From contig CAZRCD010000002.1 of the NCBI GenBank assembly GCA_964598485.1, positions 248,001 through 312,000 of the forward strand: a stretch of 64,000 nucleotides of DNA, read 5' to 3'. The notes below the pieces were generated by a model that was not told where the DNA came from, searched no databases, and saw only the letters and a list, made by a program, of their open reading frames with translations. This DNA comes from SOJA01 sp964598485. Lineage in GTDB: Archaea; Thermoproteota; Bathyarchaeia; Bathyarchaeales; Bathycorpusculaceae. The translations under genes were made by a program, and so were the position numbers. The number at the start of each line of letters is the position of its first letter. The first letter of the stretch is position 1. Below, piece by piece: positions 60,773-64,000 of this stretch.

Positions 60773-61372
60773 TTGGAGCCCACAAGAAACAGCGCACTTG
60801 TAGACCTTGTTGACAGAATACTAGTCAAAGGAGTAATACTCCAAGCAGATCTCATCATCTCGGTTTCCGGGATACCCTTAATCGGCGTCAACCTGAAGGC
60901 TGCAATCGCCGGCATGAAAACCATGCTAGATTACGGCATGATGGAAGCATGGGACGAAAAAATCAGAACATACGCCCTAGAACACAGCGACGAAGAAGAA
61001 CTGCCGTTGTATGACAACGAAGAAATCGTCCTCAAGACATTTGGTTCGCACTATTATCACGATACGTCTCTTCCCGGAGTCTGGCGACCAGGATATCTTT
61101 ACCTCACAAACAAAAGACTCTTCTTGTTCCGGAAAAAACCAGCTAAGATCCTGTTTGAGGTACCCCTAGACAAAATTAAAGGTCTAACTATCCAAAGGAA
61201 GAAGTATCTGAAGGAGATAGAGGACACCCTTCTTCTTTTGCTTGAAAATGATAGATCACACAGTGATGTAGAGATGCTTCGCACCGTAGACATAAGAGAG
61301 CTGAAAAGAAGGACTGAAGAAGGAATAGAAAAAATCCATAGGATTGTGGAAGCCCTACCTTCCACTCAATAG
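60773..61372 (+). CDS. GvpA/J-family protein fused to a GRAM/PH-like domain
   Basis: 199 residues from TTG 60773. ALVDLVDRILVKGVILQADL, IISVSGIPLIGVNLKAAIAG is the shell-type fold. The rest (about 95-175: GYLYLTNKRLFLFRKKPAKI, LFEVPLDKIKGLTIQRKKYL) resembles a GRAM/PH beta barrel that binds membranes or proteins. The architecture is unusual for a gas vesicle protein. Last gene of the cluster, two bases after dnaK. Confidence 0.75.
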   Translation: MEPTRNSALVDLVDRILVKGVILQADLIISVSGIPLIGVNLKAAIAGMKTMLDYGMMEAWDEKIRTYALEHSDEEELPLYDNEEIVLKTFGSHYYHDTSLPGVWRPGYLYLTNKRLFLFRKKPAKILFEVPLDKIKGLTIQRKKYLKEIEDTLLLLLENDRSHSDVEMLRTVDIRELKRRTEEGIEKIHRIVEALPSTQ

Positions 61373-61398
61373 AACGCTTATTTGGATGCCTACATAAC

Positions 61399-61749
61399 CT
61401 AAGAAGCTTCTCCATGAAATTTTATAAAATTCTCCATCTTTCGTATCGCCATTTTATACGCCATGAATACATCTTGGAACTTTTTCTTTCCATTAGCGGT
61501 CACTGCGTAAACTATTTTCCCTCCCTGAAAACGTGATCCTATCAATTTATTGTCCTCCAACGAGTGAAGAAGGGGATAGAGGGAACCCGGGCTGAGCAAA
61601 ACGCCGAATTCCTTGTGAACAGCCGCAATAAGCTTGTAGCCGTACATGGGGTTGCCGTTCAACATCGCCAAGACCACTATGTCTAAAAAAGTCTTAACAT
61701 GCCTTGCAACAATCCGCTCTTCAAGCAACTCCCATTTCACCAAAAGCAA
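61399..61749 (-). CDS. PadR-family transcription regulator
   Basis: 116 residues. FLDIVVLAMLNGNPMYGYKL, IAAVHKEFGVLLSPGSLYPL, LHSLEDNKLIGSRFQGGKIV, YAVTANGKKKFQDVFMAYK is a clear PadR winged helix and dimerisation helix. It converges with the gvp cluster 26 bases away. It resembles the PadR part of the gene at 52872. Confidence 0.85.
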   Translation of the reverse strand: MLLVKWELLEERIVARHVKTFLDIVVLAMLNGNPMYGYKLIAAVHKEFGVLLSPGSLYPLLHSLEDNKLIGSRFQGGKIVYAVTANGKKKFQDVFMAYKMAIRKMENFIKFHGEAS

Positions 61750-62217
61750 ATCCCACCTCCACAGAAAAGCCGAAACATACCCATGGAATCACTTATTCAC
61801 CTTTTTGTGTCGATATCTGTTACTATAAAAGAAGTAATTAAGAAATATGATCAACTCAGATTCCAAGTCGAACATCATCAGAATCCTTATAAGAAAACGG
61901 CTGAAACCGAAGACATCATTAAATTTAGAGGCAAGCACGGATGAAAACCCGAACGATTTCCGCTAGAAACAAGCGCGTTTTCTGTCGATTCGAAGGTGAA
62001 TGCGAGTTTAAAAAAATCATCAAGAAAAACAGATCTGAGCCTAGCACTAAATATGCAATCTGCACCTGGAAGGGTCATTGTAACCAACAAAATCGATCAC
62101 TCGAAGCAAAGCAACTATTACATTCTCCTTTGTGTTGCCCCTAGATAATATCTAAAAAATTACTTTTACGTTCGGAATCCGATTCAACCAAAAACCTTAT
62201 CCTCTCATAAGTTAAAA
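61750..62217. other. Spacer with the PadR gene promoter
   Basis: No firm gene. A Cys-rich frame at 61941-62144 (RNKRVFCRFEGECEFKKIIK) could be a small protein but has no supporting signal. Near its right end lies TTCGGAATCCGAT (62171-62183), the shared operator. Confidence 0.4.
62171..62183. promoter_or_regulatory. gvp operator upstream of the second PadR gene
   Basis: TTCGGAATCCGAT is identical to 49252-49264. It lies 35 bases before ATG 62218, in a TATA-box position. Confidence 0.5.
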
Positions 62218-62565
62218 ATGTCTAGTTCGGGTGTGGATTTGGAAAAAGAAGCCTTGAAGAGTATGCATGAGAGATTGTTAAAAAACTTCATGGACGTGCT
62301 GATCATGGCGCGGCTGAGGAACAACGACATGAGCGGTTACGACGTAATCGCATATGTCCATAAAAAATTCAATTTCTTGATCAGTTCGGGCACTGTTTAC
62401 TCTCTCCTATATTCCATGGAAAGAGACGGACTAATAAAAGGCAAGAGGAACAGCAGAAAAAGGATCTACACGCTAACCGACAAGGGGAAGGAAACCATCA
62501 AAGTCATCCAAAACGCAAATGACCCGATTCAAAACTTTATGGCAAAGCTTTTGCAAGCAAAATAA
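62218..62565 (+). CDS. PadR-family transcription regulator, second copy
   Basis: 115 residues. LLKNFMDVLIMARLRNNDMS, GYDVIAYVHKKFNFLISSGT, VYSLLYSMERDGLIKGKRNS and YTLTDKGKETIKVIQ match PadR. Operator upstream fits control by the same regulator as gvpA, or autoregulation. Confidence 0.85.
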   Translation: MSSSGVDLEKEALKSMHERLLKNFMDVLIMARLRNNDMSGYDVIAYVHKKFNFLISSGTVYSLLYSMERDGLIKGKRNSRKRIYTLTDKGKETIKVIQNANDPIQNFMAKLLQAK

Positions 62566-62571
62566 ACCACT

Positions 62572-62730
62572 CTAGACTTCAGTAACAGTGACCTTCTCAA
62601 CTTTTTTACACCAAGGGATCTTGGGTAAGCCCTTTGAAAGCTCCTCAAATATTTCCTTCTCGATCTCTTTATTTGATTTTTCAACACTTTCCTTAACGAG
62701 AAAAATTACAATGATTGCTTTCTTCGGCAT
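62572..62730 (-). CDS. Small unidentified protein
   Basis: 52 residues: MPKKAIIVIFLVKESVEKSN, KEIEKEIFEELSKGLPKIPW, then KKVEKVTVTEV. Strand-helix-strand pattern. It converges with the PadR gene. No family recognised. Confidence 0.4.
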   Translation of the reverse strand: MPKKAIIVIFLVKESVEKSNKEIEKEIFEELSKGLPKIPWCKKVEKVTVTEV

Positions 62731-62766
62731 TCCACCACCACAACTACTAACATAATGACTTTCTAT

Positions 62767-62955
62767 CTAATTTACCTTATGAAAGATAAACATAGAAGAT
62801 TCTTCGTCAATTCTCAACTCGGATTCCGACATCTCCCTAATTATTTTAAATATCCGCCCAAGACATAACTCATGATCGTGTGAACGGAAACCTACGTCTA
62901 GCGGGGCTGCAGTCTGGTTGACTCTTTTAAAAACAATATTTTGCATAACCATCAT
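62767..62955 (-). CDS. Short unidentified protein (weakly supported)
   Basis: 62 codons, start ATG 62955 (ATG 62946 possible). VFKRVNQTAAPLDVGFRSHD, GRIFKIIREMSESELRIDEE: some protein-like character but no promoter or family. Divergent from the NitrOD5-like gene. Confidence 0.3.
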   Translation of the reverse strand: MMVMQNIVFKRVNQTAAPLDVGFRSHDHELCLGRIFKIIREMSESELRIDEESSMFIFHKVN

Positions 62956-62978
62956 TGAAAAAATAGACAGGTGCCCAT

Positions 62979-63296
62979 ATGGCTACAGCATCAAAAGTTA
63001 ACGAAAAAATTATTCAATGCACAGATGAGGGCTTACAAGTATTCGGCGAGAGTGCAAAACACGTTATATACTTTTATCTAGAAAGGGATTTTCAACTAAA
63101 GAAAACTGAAATTCCTGAAAACCCAGAAACCTTTTGCAAGGCAATAACCTCACTCTTCGGAGAGGACGGAGCAAACTCGATTGAGAAATCAATACTGCAA
63201 AAAATGGAGCAAAGTTTCAAGATAAAACACCGATCCAAATTGACTTTCGTCGAAACCGTTCTAAAACTCAAAGCGAATCAAAATGAAACATCATAA
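62979..63296 (+). CDS. NitrOD5-like small protein
   Basis: 105 residues. QVFGESAKHVIYFYLERDFQ, IPENPETFCKAITSLFGEDG, ANSIEKSILQKMEQSFK resemble the NitrOD5 output domain often seen in Thaumarchaeota/Bathyarchaeia, where it is linked to signalling proteins. It stands alone near the right end of element B. Confidence 0.55.
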   Translation: MATASKVNEKIIQCTDEGLQVFGESAKHVIYFYLERDFQLKKTEIPENPETFCKAITSLFGEDGANSIEKSILQKMEQSFKIKHRSKLTFVETVLKLKANQNETS

Positions 63297-63546
63297 CCAT
63301 TTCTTTGCTGCTTGCTTTTTCCCTTGCGCGTTTTGCGGTGTTAAAAACTGGGCGTTAGCTTAAAATCGAGTTTTCCCTCTTACTTATCGATCATACATAA
63401 ATTATCAACGTGAATAGCTCCTAAATATCTGGCGCATAAAAGACGGAATTCTTATGATCTCCATTTTGGTTGCGGGTTAAACCGAACCTAGCGCTCCATA
63501 TCGGAAAAAAGAGGAGTTTGCGGGAGAAATCACCATAGTAGATGAA
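63297..63546. other. Right end of element B
   Basis: No gene seen. The segment gcgggagaaatcaccatag at 63520-63538 resembles the repeat at 6031 and 7188 (gggagaaatctccgc) and lies just left of attachment copy 3. Confidence 0.4.
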
Positions 63547-63573
63547 TTACAACCAACACGCCAGCCTTTTTAG
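63547..63573 (+). repeat. Attachment site copy 3
   Basis: ttacaaccaacacgccagcc followed by tttttag shares 27 bases with copy 2 (40243-40269) and 21 with copy 1. It delimits the right end of the gas vesicle element. An integrase remnant begins six bases to its right, as the intact integrase begins 38 bases right of copy 1. Confidence 0.75.
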
Positions 63574-63578
63574 ACTGT

Positions 63579-63686
63579 ATGCCGACTCCTGGTTTTTCTG
63601 TAAAATCAAAAATATTCAAAGTCCTATGGGAAATGAAAAAGAAAGGACTCTCAGAATCGCTTCATCCACCAACAGATACAGCCTGA
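63579..63686 (+). pseudogene. N-terminal fragment of a tyrosine recombinase
   Basis: 35 codons: MPTPGFSVKSKIFKVLWEMK then KKGLSESLHPP and stop. The segment SKIFKVLWEMKKKGLSES resembles the N-terminal helix of archaeal integrases (the intact one has ILNILIKMKNNGKSNHS). Core and catalytic residues are gone. Its position right of attachment copy 3 suggests a third, decayed element. Confidence 0.5.
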
Positions 63687-63778
63687 AATGAAAGTTATGA
63701 TTTGAATCCAATAATGCTCTTCACAAAACAAATCTACAGAATCAGCACGTGCTTTCTCATTAATACAGTACACAATTA

Positions 63779-63994
63779 TCATTTCTCCCCTTCCACTTTC
63801 TGACCGTCCATCTGATAGAAAGTCGGCGTCTTTTCAAGTTCTTTAATGATAGATTTTGGCCGTGACCATTTGTAGCTTGTCGATGGCAAGTATCTTCTCA
63901 TATAGCGACAGTTCGGATTCACACACCTAGCAAAGATTTCCCAATAATGCTCATGTTCATTTTCTACCTTCCTATAAGTGTAAGAATAAACCAT
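63779..63994 (-). CDS. Short zinc-site protein near the window edge
   Basis: 71 residues (start ATG 63994, six bases from the edge, so possibly incomplete). KVENEHEHYWEIFARCVNPN, CRYMRRYLPSTSYKWSRPKS. CVNPNC with nearby His could bind metal. Function unknown. Confidence 0.4.
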   Translation of the reverse strand: MVYSYTYRKVENEHEHYWEIFARCVNPNCRYMRRYLPSTSYKWSRPKSIIKELEKTPTFYQMDGQKVEGEK

Positions 63995-64000
63995 ACTTCC

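Noticed and set aside
61941..62144. Cys-rich 67-codon frame
   Set aside because: No ribosome site or family; crosses an intergenic region with a promoter.
1..64000. CRISPR array
   Set aside because: No regularly spaced repeats seen on reading through; repeats found are attachment or gene copies.

Overview
The window is archaeal, most likely from the Bathyarchaeia or a close Thermoproteota lineage (inference). It carries TATA-binding protein, DnaG-type primase, pelota, archaeal tyrosyl-tRNA synthetase, a Cdc48-type ATPase, NurA/HerA, VapBC and an archaeal-type RNase P RNA. Promoters look TATA-type and many starts are GTG, TTG or possibly rarer codons.

Layout. (1) 1-5.8 kb is a toxin-antitoxin block: a nucleotidyltransferase pair, vapBC, an AbiE-like pair whose toxin is interrupted by an in-frame TAG, and a second AbiE-like pair flanked by copies of one palindromic operator. 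(2) 6.2-16.3 kb is a defence-like island: a CBS-HEPN protein, an RHH/zinc-ribbon regulator, an ECF S-component-like transporter, a DUF6884 protein, a membrane protein, a Qng1/DUF2419-like protein ending in an endonuclease III-type iron-sulfur motif, NurA, HerA, a DpdA-like transglycosylase and a Fic protein. My reading is a compact archaeal 7-deazaguanine DNA modification and restriction system. (3) 16.5-24.5 kb holds gene fragments and large secreted proteins. (4) 21.3-33.8 kb is mainly housekeeping: tyrS, a Toprim protein, dnaG, a family B polymerase pseudogene with a large internal deletion, pelota, tbp, a tRNA thiolase, a ZIP transporter with DtxR regulator, an AK6-like kinase and the RNase P RNA gene.

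(5) From 33.8 kb the window is integrated DNA. The 3' strand of RNase P RNA helix P1 is repeated at 33808, 40239 and 63547, which marks rnpB as the attachment site. Between copies 1 and 2 (element A, 6.4 kb) lie a tyrosine recombinase and an eight-gene overlapping operon of related small helix-turn-helix-like proteins with a HEPN-type TIGR02391 protein and a possible nuclease. Between copies 2 and 3 (element B, 23 kb) lies a ParB-like protein and a full gas vesicle cluster: GvpA, GvpC-like, GvpN, GvpO, three GvpF/L, GvpG, GvpK, three GvpA/J-family proteins and three Hsp20/GvpH-type proteins. A third integrase, reduced to its N-terminus, follows copy 3.

The gas vesicle cluster is unusual. Two GvpJ-type proteins end in zinc ribbons and one in a GRAM/PH-like domain, one GvpF/L is fused to a J-domain directly upstream of its own DnaK, and a Cdc48-type ATPase sits with two small heat shock proteins. 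A shared palindrome upstream of gvpA, a membrane protein gene, an Hsp20 gene and a PadR gene suggests a regulon. All identifications come from reading motifs in the sequence; no database search was run.
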